Shown here: in pieces, positions 6,127 to 13,980 of the stretch
How positions within the stretch are numbered: position 1 is the first letter of the stretch
Layout of the letters: each line of letters opens with the position of its first letter
Source: CAYOVG01 sp964407285
GTDB taxonomy: Bacteria > Desulfobacterota > Syntrophobacteria > Syntrophobacterales > Syntrophobacteraceae
DNA length: 26,746 bases
Assembly (NCBI GenBank): GCA_964407285.1
Contig: CAYOVG010000047.1
Location: 1 to 26,746, forward strand
Reading direction: 5' to 3'
The notes under the pieces: generated by a model
What the model was told of the DNA's origin: nothing
Database searches by the model: none
The model's input: only the letters and a program-made list of their open reading frames with translations
Translations under genes and position numbers: made by a program

Positions 6127-8841
6127 TCAAGTGACCAGCACGGGTTCGCGAAGAATCATTTCGATACCCTTACGCGCCGATGCCGCCAGCCGGGGATGCG
6201 TTTCGGACAGCGACTCGATCTGCCGAAGGTGGTCGGCAGTCCGCAAAATCACCATGGCGAGATCGCCTTCATCCATGGCCGAGATATTCCTTACAAAATC
6301 CCAACTCTCCCCCAGCGCCCAGTGGTAAACCGTAACCAGCGCCCAGAACGGGAGAGGGGGGGTGGTGAAGCCCGCCGCCTGGAGGTGGTCCCTGAGGGGC
6401 TGAAGGCTTTGGAGCATCTTGAAAAACGGTTTGGCGATATCCGGATATCGCCAGATCAGCGTGGAGAGCTGAGCGTCGCCCGGACGGTCCCTGTCCATGA
6501 CGAAAGCGGCGATAAGGGCGGCAAGGAGCGCCGGGTCGTCGTTGGGAAAGACCCCCTTGCGGATTCCCTCGGATATGAGCAGGGGTTGATCGAGCCGCAG
6601 CTTCGACGCCCACATGCCGTCTTCCGTGAGTTTGCCTTCGGCGTCGACGTAGCCTTCCTCCCGCAGCAGCACGAAGTGGTGCAGGAAGGAGCGCCAGAGT
6701 TCGTCCTGGACCGTCTTGACCCGCGAGCAGTACTCGAAGTAACGCTGCACCAGGTGGGAGAACGGGTGGCCCGTCGTCTTCCGGCACGGTCCGAAGAGCC
6801 CGCATTCCGCGCAGGGCAGGGACGCCCTCTTCAACGTGAGGTCGGTAAGCTCTCTCGCCGTCGTGTCCATGGGGAGCAACTCCTCCATGGAAGGCTCCAT
6901 GGCGGCCGGCCGGAACGGCTCCGCTCCCACGCTCTTCACCAGCGCGTCCCATCCCTCCCGGTCGTCCGTATCCGGTATCGATTCTATCTTCTCTCCGATC
7001 TCCCGGATGCGGCGAAGCGGCATCAGGTGAATCCTAATGCGTCCCCGCCGGAAACGCAACGGGAAAGCGAGACGGACCGCTTCTACGCTATCCTCCTCCC
7101 AGCGCGGCTCCGCCAGCGCCAGGTAGGGAGTGCCGCGCCGGCTCAGGAACAGCCTGCCGGGGGCCAGAAGATTCTGGTGCGAACAGGAATCGGCCTGCCG
7201 TCTCAACGACTTGCGCGCCTTATGAATCCGGTCGCTGAGGAGCATGTACTCGGGCCGGACATCGGTCAGGCGCTCCATGGACTCGCACGCCATCTCGGGG
7301 GTCCAGTCTTCCAGCTCCTCCTTGATCTCCTGCAGTTCCTGCGCTATGCCGGCCTCCTCGTCCAGGTTCTGGAACGTGGCGAGCGACGCCCCGAAAAGCG
7401 TCTTTATCTCTTCCGGCGTATGGGAGAGCAGCAGGTTGAGAACCATGGAGAAGTTGATCTTGATCTGGCTGACGATGGGGTCCGCCGGAGAATGGAGCAG
7501 GTCGTTGACGAGTTGGGGGTCCTGGTAACGGCCGGGCAGCACCAGCACGAACCCGATTTCATCCATGCCGCGCCGTCCGGCTCTTCCCGTCATCTGCAGG
7601 AGGTTCGTCGCGGAGAGCGACACGAATTCCTTCCCGTTGAACCGGTCGCTCTGGGGCACCACGACCGTGCGAGCGGGGAAGTTGACCCCCGCGGCCACCG
7701 TGGATGTGGAGAAGATGGCGTCCAGGTGGCCTCCCTGCATGAGCTTCTCCAGGAGCAGCTTCCAGTGCGGGAGCTGGCCTCCGTGGTGAGCGCCGACGCG
7801 GGAGCGCCTGAGGATATCCAGTTGCTGGTGGTTGCGCAGAAAGGGGTACTGCTGCAGCAGCCTGTTCAGGGTGCGGTGAAAGCCCTTCGAATCCTTCTGT
7901 CCTTTCGGCTCCGGGCGAGGACGGCACATGGCGATGGCCTTTTCGCAATCGGCCCGCGACTTGAGGAAAAAAATCGCCGGCAGCAGGTTCGCCTGCCGAA
8001 GCGCTTCCAGGACGCTGGAAACGTTGGGATAATCCTGCTTCGAAATGGACCTGGGGTCGAACATCCGGACTTTCGGGAAAAGTCCGCGCCGGGACGACAG
8101 GGGGGTCAAGTCCCCGGTCGGAAACAGGAAGAGCGGGTACAGGGGAACGGGCCGCTCGTTCTCCGCCACCCAGCGGCACGGGCGCTTACGGAGCCAGGCC
8201 AGCCAGTCGCAGATCTGCTGAGCGTTGCGGATGGTGGCCGAAAGGAGCAGCACCTGCACGCGCGGGGGCAGGTATATGAGCACTTCCTCCCACACGACCC
8301 CCCGGTCCTCGTCGCCGAGGTAATGGGCTTCGTCCAGGACCACCAGGTCGACGTCGAGGTTCTCCCCCCGGTGCATGGTGTCGTAGAGTTGGTTGCGCAG
8401 TATCTCCGTGGTGCCGACTATGATGGGCGCGTGGGTGTTCTCCTTGCGGTCGCCCGTGAGAATCCCCACGTTGCCGGCGTCGAACTCGGCCGAAAACTCC
8501 TCGTACTTGGCGTTCGAGAGCGCCTTCAGAGGGGATGCGTACCAGCACTTCCCACCCCCTCCGTAAACCTTCCTGATGGCCTCGACGGCTATGTAGGTTT
8601 TGCCCGCCCCCGTGGGAGCGGTCACCAGCACATCCGAACTTTCCAGGGTTTCGAGCGCCTCCACCTGGAACGGATCGGGAACGAACGGCATTGCTTCGGG
8701 AACGCCGATCTTATCCAGAATGGACTGGAGCCTGGGATGAATGTGGAACGCAAACGGAGGAGCGGGACACCGCGTATCTCCGGTATCTTTTGTGTTCTGC
8801 CTCTTTCTATGAGGACGTCTATATCCCGTAGTGCTTTTCAA
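6127..8841 (-). CDS. Ski2/Mtr4-like superfamily 2 helicase with C-terminal DSHCT-type region and Cys cluster
   Basis: A 904-residue ATP-driven helicase. RecA1 shows APTGAGKT (75-82), SPLKALSNAK (about 103-112), DEAH (170-173) and SAT (201-203). RecA2 has GVNFPA (385-390) and QMTGRAGRRG (416-425). The end (about 720-904) resembles the DSHCT domain of Ski2/Mtr4 proteins, including EGDLAMVILRTADHLRQI (858-875). A cysteine group CAECGLFGPC (677-686: C-x2-C-x5-C) with a further Cys at 705 lies between the core and the C-terminal domain and could bind zinc or an iron-sulfur cluster. The start codon appears to be TTG at 8841, 8 bp after a GAGGT. First gene of a three-gene minus-strand operon, divergent from the thioesterase. 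Ski2-like bacterial helicases are poorly characterised; a role in RNA processing or repair is inference. Confidence 0.92.
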   Translation of the reverse strand: MKSTTGYRRPHRKRQNTKDTGDTRCPAPPFAFHIHPRLQSILDKIGVPEAMPFVPDPFQVEALETLESSDVLVTAPTGAGKTYIAVEAIRKVYGGGGKCWYASPLKALSNAKYEEFSAEFDAGNVGILTGDRKENTHAPIIVGTTEILRNQLYDTMHRGENLDVDLVVLDEAHYLGDEDRGVVWEEVLIYLPPRVQVLLLSATIRNAQQICDWLAWLRKRPCRWVAENERPVPLYPLFLFPTGDLTPLSSRRGLFPKVRMFDPRSISKQDYPNVSSVLEALRQANLLPAIFFLKSRADCEKAIAMCRPRPEPKGQKDSKGFHRTLNRLLQQYPFLRNHQQLDILRRSRVGAHHGGQLPHWKLLLEKLMQGGHLDAIFSTSTVAAGVNFPARTVVVPQSDRFNGKEFVSLSATNLLQMTGRAGRRGMDEIGFVLVLPGRYQDPQLVNDLLHSPADPIVSQIKINFSMVLNLLLSHTPEEIKTLFGASLATFQNLDEEAGIAQELQEIKEELEDWTPEMACESMERLTDVRPEYMLLSDRIHKARKSLRRQADSCSHQNLLAPGRLFLSRRGTPYLALAEPRWEEDSVEAVRLAFPLRFRRGRIRIHLMPLRRIREIGEKIESIPDTDDREGWDALVKSVGAEPFRPAAMEPSMEELLPMDTTARELTDLTLKRASLPCAECGLFGPCRKTTGHPFSHLVQRYFEYCSRVKTVQDELWRSFLHHFVLLREEGYVDAEGKLTEDGMWASKLRLDQPLLISEGIRKGVFPNDDPALLAALIAAFVMDRDRPGDAQLSTLIWRYPDIAKPFFKMLQSLQPLRDHLQAAGFTTPPLPFWALVTVYHWALGESWDFVRNISAMDEGDLAMVILRTADHLRQIESLSETHPRLAASARKGIEMILREPVLVT

Positions 8842-9008
8842 ATTAGACTACCTCTGAGTATATTGCGATGTTAGATTAAGTTGATTGTGTCTTGATTATT
8901 TTTAACATACATGGCGAGAAACCCCAAGCGATATGACGTCTTCAGGGTGGAAAAGACGATTTCGGAGTGGAAAAACGGTTTTCGTACGGCGAACGAAGGA
9001 GTGAATCA

Positions 9009-9491
9009 ATGAGTGGAATGGAAAAGGGGAGTGAATTCCCCGCCAGGTGGCACAGTACGTATATTCGTGTACCGCTTTTCGAAGTCGATCTCGGGCAGGC
9101 GGTCTACCACGGGAACTACTACCATCTATTCGAGCTTGCCCGCGAAACGTTCCTCAAAGACCTCGGATATCCATACAAACGGCTTATGGAACGGGAATTA
9201 CACCTGGCCGTTGTGGAGGCGACCTGCAAATACAGGCGCCCGGCGCACTACGACGAACGGTTGGAGATACGGACCGCGGTCCGTTGGCTGCGCCGCAGGA
9301 GCCTTTCCATGGCGCAGGAGATCTACCTGGCGCCTGATTGCCCCGAGGAAAGTCCGGGGGAGAACCCCCCGCCCGTTCTGTGCACAACGCTCGTTCTCAA
9401 CATGGTGTGCGTCCGCTTCTCGGGACAGGCGACGCTCATTCCCCCCGACTTCGCCGAATGCCTGGAGAAGTGGGCAATGACGCCCTTCTAG
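9009..9491 (+). CDS. Hotdog-fold acyl-CoA thioesterase (4HBT/YbgC-like)
   Basis: 160 residues from ATG 9009, which is 7 bp after AAGGAG (8996-9001). An in-frame GTG at 8967 would add 14 residues but has no ribosome site. The active-site region reads EVDLGQAVYHGNYYHLFELAR (about 25-45), matching the YbgC/4-hydroxybenzoyl-CoA thioesterase pattern D-x-x-G-x-V-Y/F-H-x-N-Y, with D27 as the likely catalytic Asp. The rest (YDERLEIRTAVRWLRRRSLSM) fits the long strand of the fold. There is an insertion rich in Pro/Glu (about 111-122). Family members hydrolyse short or medium acyl-CoA or acyl-carrier-protein thioesters. It lies divergent to the helicase operon. A promoter for the next gene seems to overlap its end. 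Confidence 0.88.
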   Translation: MSGMEKGSEFPARWHSTYIRVPLFEVDLGQAVYHGNYYHLFELARETFLKDLGYPYKRLMERELHLAVVEATCKYRRPAHYDERLEIRTAVRWLRRRSLSMAQEIYLAPDCPEESPGENPPPVLCTTLVLNMVCVRFSGQATLIPPDFAECLEKWAMTPF

Positions 9492-9505
9492 ATCTATTGT
9501 ATAAT
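9477..9505 (+). promoter_or_regulatory. Candidate sigma-70 promoter of the ATPase-TOPRIM pair
   Basis: A perfect -10 box TATAAT (9500-9505) lies 17 bp after ATGACG (9477-9482), a 4 of 6 match to TTGACA. The -35 box is inside the last codons of the thioesterase. The site is about 120 bp upstream of the ATPase ATG, so that pair could be expressed independently. Confidence 0.5.
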
Positions 9506-9624
9506 CAACTCAGTAATGGTCGAAGCGGTATGAACGTCCCGCGGCAAAGGCCTGCAAATATTGCGGGCGCAACGAAGGGAAGTCTTTCCCGAACTGATTC
9601 GGTCCGATGATAGAGGCGGGTAAC

Positions 9625-11025
9625 ATGATAACCAGCATAAGAATTAGCGGTTTTAAGTCGTTTCACGATTTCGGGATGACTTTTACTCCGTTGACCGTAG
9701 TGGCCGGTGCGAATGCATCAGGCAAAAGCAATCTGTTCGATGCGCTGCAGTTGCTCTCACGCCTGGCCGAAACGGATATGAAAACGGCCTTCAGCGAGCA
9801 ACGCGGGAATCCCGGTGAATTGTTTACCCAATACGGTGAGAATTGGTATGCCCCGGAGATGGATTTTACGGTAGAGATGCTGGTAAACCGCAAAGTCAGC
9901 GACAATTGGGGCGGTGAAGCTACACTGAACAATACGCGCTTGCGCTACAGGCTCGTTATTGCAAGGAAACCCAATGATTTGGGCATCGATGATCTCGTTG
10001 TGAAGCATGAGAGTCTGGAGAAGATCGATACTAAGAACGACGAATGGGCCAAACTTCTGCCCGAGACGGCAAAGCCGCTCTGGCGCATTCCAAAGGCAGG
10101 CGGTTCGAAGAAACCCTTTATTGAAACTGAACAACAAAATGGTATCACGACAATCAGGATCCGACAGGATGGTAAGCAGGGCGGGAAAGCAACCCCCGCA
10201 AACGCCGTCGCGCAAACTGTCCTGAGCGGGATCAATTCCGTGGATTTTCCCCATGCTTTTGCCGCAAAAGAAGAAATGCGGGATTGGAAGTTCCTGCAAC
10301 TCAGTCCGGAAGATCTGCGTGAACCGACCCGGAAGGATGTCGGACTGCGAGACACGATCACACCGGGAGGCAAGAACCTGGCGGCAGCTTTGTATCGCAT
10401 CAAGCAATCCGATCAATACACCTTGAAGGAAATCTCGCGCAAGCTCAACAGCTTCCTGCCGAGCTTCACGGAAGTGAACGTCTACGATGATAATGTAAAC
10501 CGGCAGTTCATCATCAAAGTAAAGGAGGAAGACGGCAAGGAGTTTTCCTCGCGAGTACTTTCCGAGGGTACTTTACGCCTGTTGGCGCTCTGCATCCTTC
10601 AATACGACGACAAGCACACAGGCTTGCTTTGCTTTGAAGAGCCTGAAAACGGCATTCACCCTTTCCGCATGAAAGCCATGGTTCAATTGCTCAAGGATTT
10701 GAGCGTGGATTTCACTGACCCGCGGGCTCTATTGCGTCAGGTCATTGTCAATACCCATTCACCGGTATTCGTCAGCCAGGTGCTTCAATGGGGAGACGAT
10801 AGCAATGTCGGCGTGTGGTTGTCGAAGCTCCATTCGCTGATAATGAACGTAGACGGTCGTAGGATCAAAATAAAAATATCCAGGATGAGCCCGGTGTCCA
10901 CGGCGTACAAGCAGATGTCGCTTTATCCCGTTTCCGATTCGGAAAGGAAGCTTACAGCGTCGGAAGTCATCAGATATTTGGAAACTGCCGATACCGAGAA
11001 CGCAATCAGGGCAATCAATGAATAA
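9625..11025 (+). CDS. AAA (AAA_21-like, ABC/SMC-clade) ATPase of a putative defence pair
   Basis: 466 residues from ATG 9625, which follows GAGGCGGG; an upstream in-frame ATG at 9607 has no ribosome site. The N-terminus MITSIRISGFKSF is the standard opening of this ATPase clade. Walker A is GANASGKSN (28-36), the ABC-like signature LSEGT is at 312-316, Walker B is LLCFEEPENG (334-343), and NTHSP (376-380) is the H-loop. The middle (about 70-280) is the variable insert. It overlaps the next gene by 8 bp. OLD, RloA and PARIS AriA proteins share this layout and work with a TOPRIM nuclease against phages. The pair is visibly more AT-rich than its neighbours, which suggests horizontal acquisition. 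Confidence 0.88.
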   Translation: MITSIRISGFKSFHDFGMTFTPLTVVAGANASGKSNLFDALQLLSRLAETDMKTAFSEQRGNPGELFTQYGENWYAPEMDFTVEMLVNRKVSDNWGGEATLNNTRLRYRLVIARKPNDLGIDDLVVKHESLEKIDTKNDEWAKLLPETAKPLWRIPKAGGSKKPFIETEQQNGITTIRIRQDGKQGGKATPANAVAQTVLSGINSVDFPHAFAAKEEMRDWKFLQLSPEDLREPTRKDVGLRDTITPGGKNLAAALYRIKQSDQYTLKEISRKLNSFLPSFTEVNVYDDNVNRQFIIKVKEEDGKEFSSRVLSEGTLRLLALCILQYDDKHTGLLCFEEPENGIHPFRMKAMVQLLKDLSVDFTDPRALLRQVIVNTHSPVFVSQVLQWGDDSNVGVWLSKLHSLIMNVDGRRIKIKISRMSPVSTAYKQMSLYPVSDSERKLTASEVIRYLETADTENAIRAINE

Positions 11026-11683
11026 GCAAATCATCATAGGATTCGCCACGGAAGGCGCCACGGATGAACGATTTTTGGAAAGCGTTATCCAACGCTCTTT
11101 CGAAGCAGTAGCATTTGAATGCAGTGGACAGATTGAAGTTTTGCCCGTTCAGTACATAAAAAAGCAAAGCGGTGAATTCGTGGAGGTAGTGAAGGGTTAT
11201 GCCCGGCAAGCCGCAGAGCGTGGCGTCATGGTGCTTTGTGTGCATTGCGATGCGGATGATTCGACGGATGCAAGTGTATTCAACCACAAGATCAATCCTG
11301 CGTTCGCCGTCGTATGCAATTCGGAGGCGGATCACCTGTGCAAGATCCTGGTGGCGATAGTCCCCGTACAGATGACCGAAGCGTGGATGCTCGCGGACAA
11401 GGAGCTTCTCAAATCTGAAATCGGCACGGATAAGAGTGATGTAGAGCTTGGTATCGACAGGTTTCCGGAAGCCTACGGCAACCCGAAGGAGTGTATCGAA
11501 AATGCCGTCGTAACAGCCAGGCAGGCTTTGCCCAGGCGGCGGCGTCGAGACCTGACCATTGATGAACTCTATTCACCCATTGGACGGAAGATCTCATTGA
11601 ACCGGCTGAAAAACCTCCCATCCTATCTGAAGTTTCAAGATGCCGTGAGAGAAGCGTTTAGAAAGCTGAATTACTTGCACTAA
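11018..11683 (+). CDS. TOPRIM-like (RloB/AriB/OLD-type) putative effector
   Basis: 221 residues. The N-terminal strand and Glu (IIIGFATEGATDERFL, E12) and the later VLCVHCDADD (D78, D80) match the E...DxD pattern of TOPRIM domains, which cut nucleic acid using a metal ion. The MTEAWMLAD stretch (119-127) is seen in RloB-like and other predicted small TOPRIM nucleases beside AAA ATPases. A basic patch ARQALPRRRRRD (about 166-177) could contact nucleic acid. The start ATG lies inside the end of the ATPase gene, so translation is coupled. Its exact subfamily cannot be fixed by eye. Together with the ATPase it looks like an anti-phage module in which the ATPase restrains the toxic nuclease; that role is inference. 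Confidence 0.75.
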   Translation: MNKQIIIGFATEGATDERFLESVIQRSFEAVAFECSGQIEVLPVQYIKKQSGEFVEVVKGYARQAAERGVMVLCVHCDADDSTDASVFNHKINPAFAVVCNSEADHLCKILVAIVPVQMTEAWMLADKELLKSEIGTDKSDVELGIDRFPEAYGNPKECIENAVVTARQALPRRRRRDLTIDELYSPIGRKISLNRLKNLPSYLKFQDAVREAFRKLNYLH

Positions 11684-12101
11684 CGTTCCGATGGCGTTCG
11701 GAGTTTCCGAGTCGGTAAGAACGCCCGCGGCTCTTTCCGGCGGATTCAATGGCTGAAGCGCGTAAACTGCAAAAGTGAGAAGTAGCGAGCATATGAGCGG
11801 AAGAACATTACCATTGTATTTGTCCTAAATGTCCATTAGTATGACTGATGTATATAACTCCCTCTTATAGACTAAAGTCCGGACCGGGATTTCCGCGGAA
11901 AAGGGAGACCCGTATGAGCGATACCGCCGGGGGCGATGCCCCTGAGCGTTGAACATGGCCTTCCGGAGCGCCGCCGGGGACTTGCCGGCCGTCGGTTTCT
12001 CCGGGAGGAGCCATTCCCGTGGGGGAGTCGCGGCTGATGAAATTTTACGGCATGGTTCATGGATCGTAAGTTTGAGGTAACGCTTGAGATGACTCGTCGT
12101 C

Positions 12102-12121
12102 ATTCCCGCGCCGGCGGAAAT
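12102..12121. repeat. dRS3-like palindrome
   Basis: ATTCCCGCGCCGGCGGAAAT is an imperfect palindrome of the ATTCCC-N8-GGGAAT type that is dispersed in many proteobacterial genomes (named dRS3 in Neisseria). It lies inside element copy A and probably represents a separate insertion or an extension of it. Confidence 0.55.
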
Positions 12122-12157
12122 CCGGACTTCTCGAGGTTTCCCGCCCCCCTCCCCGCT

Positions 12158-12173
12158 CCCCGCCTTCGCGGGG
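12158..12173. repeat. GC hairpin CCCCGC-CTTC-GCGGGG
   Basis: A perfect 6-bp stem with a 4-base loop within element copy A. It is followed by a second partial copy of its right arm (CTTCGCGGGGG, 12179-12189). No T-run follows, so it is not a terminator. Confidence 0.5.
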
Positions 12174-12269
12174 ACAAGCTTCGCGGGGGCGACCCTGAAA
12201 TGCTGCCCTGTTTTGGACCATGCCGAATCTATCCATGGCTTACGAGTGTACCCGGACCTGGAATCCATG

Positions 12270-12360
12270 ACCGGTAACTCGCAATCGGGTTACGAGCGCT
12301 CAAATCCGCAACTCGTAACCCGCGGCCCGAAACTCAAAACTCGCAACCAACTCGCAACAC
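12270..12360. repeat. Heptamer-like repeat block with long hairpin before the PAS histidine kinase
   Basis: Runs of CGTAACC/CGCAACT/CGAAACT-type 7-mers, related to those at 2891-3120, fill the 90 bp in front of the kinase ribosome site. Part is inverted: CGGGTTACGAG (12286-12296) pairs perfectly over 11 bp with CTCGTAACCCG (12312-12322) across a 15-base loop. In the mRNA this would form a stable hairpin about 55 bases before the start codon. Confidence 0.75.
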
Positions 12361-12379
12361 GGAATCCCGAGGTGATCCA

Positions 12380-13573
12380 ATGATGAAAACCTGCTACGCT
12401 CCAGCCGAACGGGCAACCGAGGAGGATGTCGGGAGGCAGGTGCGGTCGGTCCTCGAGACCGAAAACCTTGAAAATCTCTATGCCTCTGTAAGCGATATAG
12501 TAGTTGTCCTCAACAAGGAGCGCCAGGTCGTCTTCGCCAACAAGAATCTCCTTGATTTAATTGGGGAGACCGATTTGAGCCGCGTATACGGCCGCAGACC
12601 CGGGGAGGTCCTTCGTTGCGTACATGCGTCGGAAACCGAAGCGGGATGCGGTACAACCGAATCCTGCAGCGCCTGTGGCGGCATGAGGGCCATTATGACG
12701 GCGCAGAAGGGCGCTCAGGACGTTCAGGAATGCAGAATCATCCAGGACGAGAATTCCGACGCTCTGGAGCTTCTCTTCAAAGCTTCGCCTCTGAGCGTGA
12801 ACGGCGAGGAGTTCACGGTCGTGGCCATTAAGGACATCAGCCATGAGAAGAGGAGAAGAGTCCTGGAGAGGATCTTCTTCCACGACATCATGAACACGGC
12901 CGTGGGAGTCAGGGGGCTGTCGGAACTGCTGAGCATCGCGGACTCGGAAAGTCTGGATCAATTCAGGAAGATGATTTACAGCGGGGCGGAAAAGCTTGTC
13001 GATGAAATACGGAGCCAGAGAGATCTAACGGCCGCCGAGAACAACGAACTCAAGACCACTATCGAAGTGCTCGACACCGGTTCGGTTCTGGCGAATCTCG
13101 TTGAACTCTATGCGGCTCACGAGGTCGCGGAGGGCAAGGCGCTGCGCCTGGATGAGAAAAGCGAGTCGTTCCAGATGAAATCGGACAAGACCCTTCTCAC
13201 CCGTGTCCTGGGCAATATGATCAAAAACGCTCTGGAAGCATGCAAACCGGGGGATTCCGTTATCGTGAGCGTGCAAAGACATAACGATAGTGCCGAATTT
13301 CGGGTGCACAATCCCGGTCATATTCCACGGGACGCTCAACTCCAGATCTTTCAGCGCTCCTTTACCACCAAGGGGGTGGGAAGAGGGCTCGGGACCTACA
13401 GCATGAGGCTTTTGTCGGAGCGCTACCTTCACGGCCATGTATCGTTCACGAGTTCCGGGGAGGAGGGTACCACCTTTATTGCCGTCTATCCCGTAGCCCC
13501 CGATGAGACGCGGGCACAGAACGCTCAATCCTGGGACCCTGCCGGGGTGTTTTCCAGACCATGCTTCAGATAG
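12380..13573 (+). CDS. Soluble PAS-domain histidine kinase with a Cys-rich PAS insert
   Basis: 397 residues with no membrane segment, so a cytoplasmic sensor. A PAS domain (about 31-155) carries a cysteine group: C80, C90, C96 and C99, in LRCVHASETEAGC and SCSACG. Residues 160-215 form the dimerisation helix with FFHDIMN (phosphorylated H168). The ATPase domain has the N-box NMIKNALEA (279-287), a G1 box reading VHNPGHIP, where Asn replaces the usual Asp, and KGVGRGLGTYSMRLL (331-345). This variant G-box is typical of a PAS-kinase subfamily, so the kinase is probably active. GAGGTG (12369-12374) sets the start, with ATG at 12383 as the alternative. It lies 11 bp upstream of its likely partner receiver and heads a four-gene operon. 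Confidence 0.93.
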   Translation: MMKTCYAPAERATEEDVGRQVRSVLETENLENLYASVSDIVVVLNKERQVVFANKNLLDLIGETDLSRVYGRRPGEVLRCVHASETEAGCGTTESCSACGGMRAIMTAQKGAQDVQECRIIQDENSDALELLFKASPLSVNGEEFTVVAIKDISHEKRRRVLERIFFHDIMNTAVGVRGLSELLSIADSESLDQFRKMIYSGAEKLVDEIRSQRDLTAAENNELKTTIEVLDTGSVLANLVELYAAHEVAEGKALRLDEKSESFQMKSDKTLLTRVLGNMIKNALEACKPGDSVIVSVQRHNDSAEFRVHNPGHIPRDAQLQIFQRSFTTKGVGRGLGTYSMRLLSERYLHGHVSFTSSGEEGTTFIAVYPVAPDETRAQNAQSWDPAGVFSRPCFR

Positions 13574-13584
13574 GAGGAGACATA

Positions 13585-13980
13585 ATGAAGCCCAAGGCCG
13601 TAATCTGCGACGACGAACCGCATATCCGCGTGATGCTGAAGGCTTTGCTCAAGTCCATGGGAGTCGATGTCGCTGCCGAGGGAAAAAATGGTGATGATGC
13701 GGTGGAACTCTACAGAAGAGAGAAACCTCATCTCCTCCTTCTGGACATCAATATGCCCGGCAAGAGCGGTGAGGAGGCGCTCAATCGAATCATCGGGGAG
13801 TTTCCCTCCGCGCTGGTCGTCATGATGACCTCCGTTGCGGACCTGGAAACGGTCAAGAGGTGCCTCGAAACGGGAGCAGCCAACTACATTCTGAAAGAGA
13901 CCCCCGTGCAGGAGATAAAGCAGATCCTGAAGGAGACCTGGGCTGAACGCTATTCGCAAAGGGAGAGCCGCGATGCGTGA
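13585..13980 (+). CDS. Single-domain CheY-like response regulator
   Basis: 131 residues from ATG 13585, which follows GGAGGAG at 13573-13579; an upstream in-frame ATG at 13561 would overlap the kinase gene and has no better site. All receiver residues are present: acidic pair D9/D10, phosphoacceptor D54 in LLLLDINMPG, T82 and K104. There is no output domain, so it must act by binding a partner, as CheY and Spo0F do. It follows the histidine kinase directly and its stop overlaps the start of the 49-codon gene. Its probable partners are the kinase upstream and perhaps the PilB-like ATPase downstream. Confidence 0.93.
   Translation: MKPKAVICDDEPHIRVMLKALLKSMGVDVAAEGKNGDDAVELYRREKPHLLLLDINMPGKSGEEALNRIIGEFPSALVVMMTSVADLETVKRCLETGAANYILKETPVQEIKQILKETWAERYSQRESRDA

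Larger units (their letters stand above)
12049..12224. mobile_element. Small inverted-repeat-bounded element, copy A (176 bp)
   Basis: The left end GGCATGGTTC (12049-12058) and right end GGACCATGCC (12215-12224) are inverted repeats with one mismatch. The first ~55 bp closely match the start of the 73-bp copy at 24405-24477, including ATGGTTCAT and GTTTGAGGT. Homology appears to extend some 20 bp left of the terminal repeat (GGAGTC, CTGA, AATTT). Inside are an ATTCCC-N8-GGAAAT palindrome and a CCCCGC-CTTC-GCGGGG hairpin, which the other copy lacks. There is no coding capacity. It looks like a MITE or other palindromic interspersed element. Confidence 0.6.
11684..12379. other. Repeat-rich intergenic region, about 700 bp
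   Basis: No convincing gene on either strand. The left third (11684-11870) is relatively AT-rich with no clear signal. The middle has short GC-rich hairpins, for example GGGGC-GAT-GCCCC at about 11932-11944. Then come the inverted-repeat-bounded element (12049-12224) and the heptamer-like block (12270-12360) that runs up to the ribosome site of the histidine kinase. The open minus-strand frames here are Arg/Pro/Ser-rich and cross these repeats, so I treat them as chance. Confidence 0.6.

Noticed and set aside
6082..8874. A 930-codon open frame on the plus strand
   Set aside because: It is the antisense of the helicase gene, whose motifs are complete. The antisense reading is Arg/His/Pro/Gly-rich with no domain. 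Long antisense frames are common in GC-rich DNA.
11825..12268. A 147-codon minus-strand frame between the defence pair and the PAS kinase
   Set aside because: It crosses the inverted-repeat element and palindromes, is Arg/Pro/Ser-rich, and lacks a ribosome site.
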